Source: CAYGDT01 sp964348745
GTDB lineage: Bacteria > Patescibacteriota > Gracilibacteria > Peribacterales > Peribacteraceae
Reading direction: 5' to 3'
Assembly (NCBI GenBank): GCA_964348745.1
Contig: CAYGDT010000042.1
Location: forward strand, 1-12,403
Length of the DNA: 12,403 nt
Position 1 is the stretch's first letter. The number at the start of each line of letters is the position of its first letter. Under the pieces are notes generated by a model that searched no databases, was not told the origin of the DNA, and was given only the letters and a program-made list of their open reading frames with translations. Positions 12,371-12,403 of this stretch are shown here, in pieces. The position numbers and the translations under genes were made by a program.

Positions 12371-12403
12371 CCGGTTTCCCCGGTCTCCCCGGTTTCCCCG
12401 GTC
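12371..12403. repeat. 9-bp tandem repeat at window end
   Basis: Units CCGGTTTCC, CCGGTCTCC, CCGGTTTCC and CCGGTC follow directly, so the true period may be 18 bp. The array runs off the window edge and its full length is unknown. Confidence 0.85.

Overview
The window looks like chromosomal sequence from a small-genome bacterium, possibly a Candidate Phyla Radiation (Patescibacteria) lineage such as Peregrinibacteria/Peribacteria. That assignment is inference and is weak. It rests on gene style: no Shine-Dalgarno sequence at any start, -10 boxes almost touching the ATG, and abundant short palindromic or simple repeats, some inside genes. TGA acts as a normal stop, so the code is standard. Bases 117-216 are exactly 100 Ns, so this is a scaffold with an assembly gap.

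Layout. Bases 1-326 have no gene; they hold a GC-rich hairpin, a 46-bp tandem repeat and the gap. Then come tRNA-Gly(GCC) on the minus strand, a short RelA/SpoT-type (p)ppGpp enzyme with a degenerate hydrolase half (464-1873, minus), and tRNA-Arg(CCG) on the plus strand, which overlaps the end of a TatD-family nuclease gene (1946-2761, minus). Next are a structured leader and an FTR1-type iron permease (2882-3508, plus), and a very large minus-strand gene (3516-7310). The large gene encodes a protein with a UPF0489/arginase-like motif set near its N-terminus and a twin-arginine-like membrane segment deep inside it.

An AT-richer block (about 7431-9000) follows. It carries an unrecognised gene split by a one-base frameshift at an A7 run, and a C39-like cysteine peptidase gene. 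tRNA-Lys(UUU) comes next, then a palindromic element, a family 4 glycosyltransferase (9561-10706, plus), and a convergent ruvB-EamA operon read on the minus strand (12250 down to 10782). The right edge is simple-sequence repeat.

How the parts relate. Most conserved genes are independent housekeeping units: stringent response, DNA/RNA turnover, iron uptake, Holliday-junction branch migration and sugar transfer. Three patterns stand out. (1) Seven of nine gene starts have a -10-like hexamer 6-10 nt before the ATG, which predicts leaderless or nearly leaderless mRNAs. FTR1 is an exception and instead has a predicted multi-hairpin leader. (2) tRNA-Gly and tRNA-Lys are each followed by a palindrome that begins with the tRNA's own CCA (CCACGT...ACGTGG) and continues into the same sequence, CGCCGCCA. 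(3) Short repeats are inserted in frame inside tatD and the glycosyltransferase. The least characterised genes are the 1264-residue protein and its divergent AT-rich neighbours. A link between the arginase-like domain and the C39-like peptidase, as in peptide modification, is possible but unproven, and no precursor peptide gene is visible.
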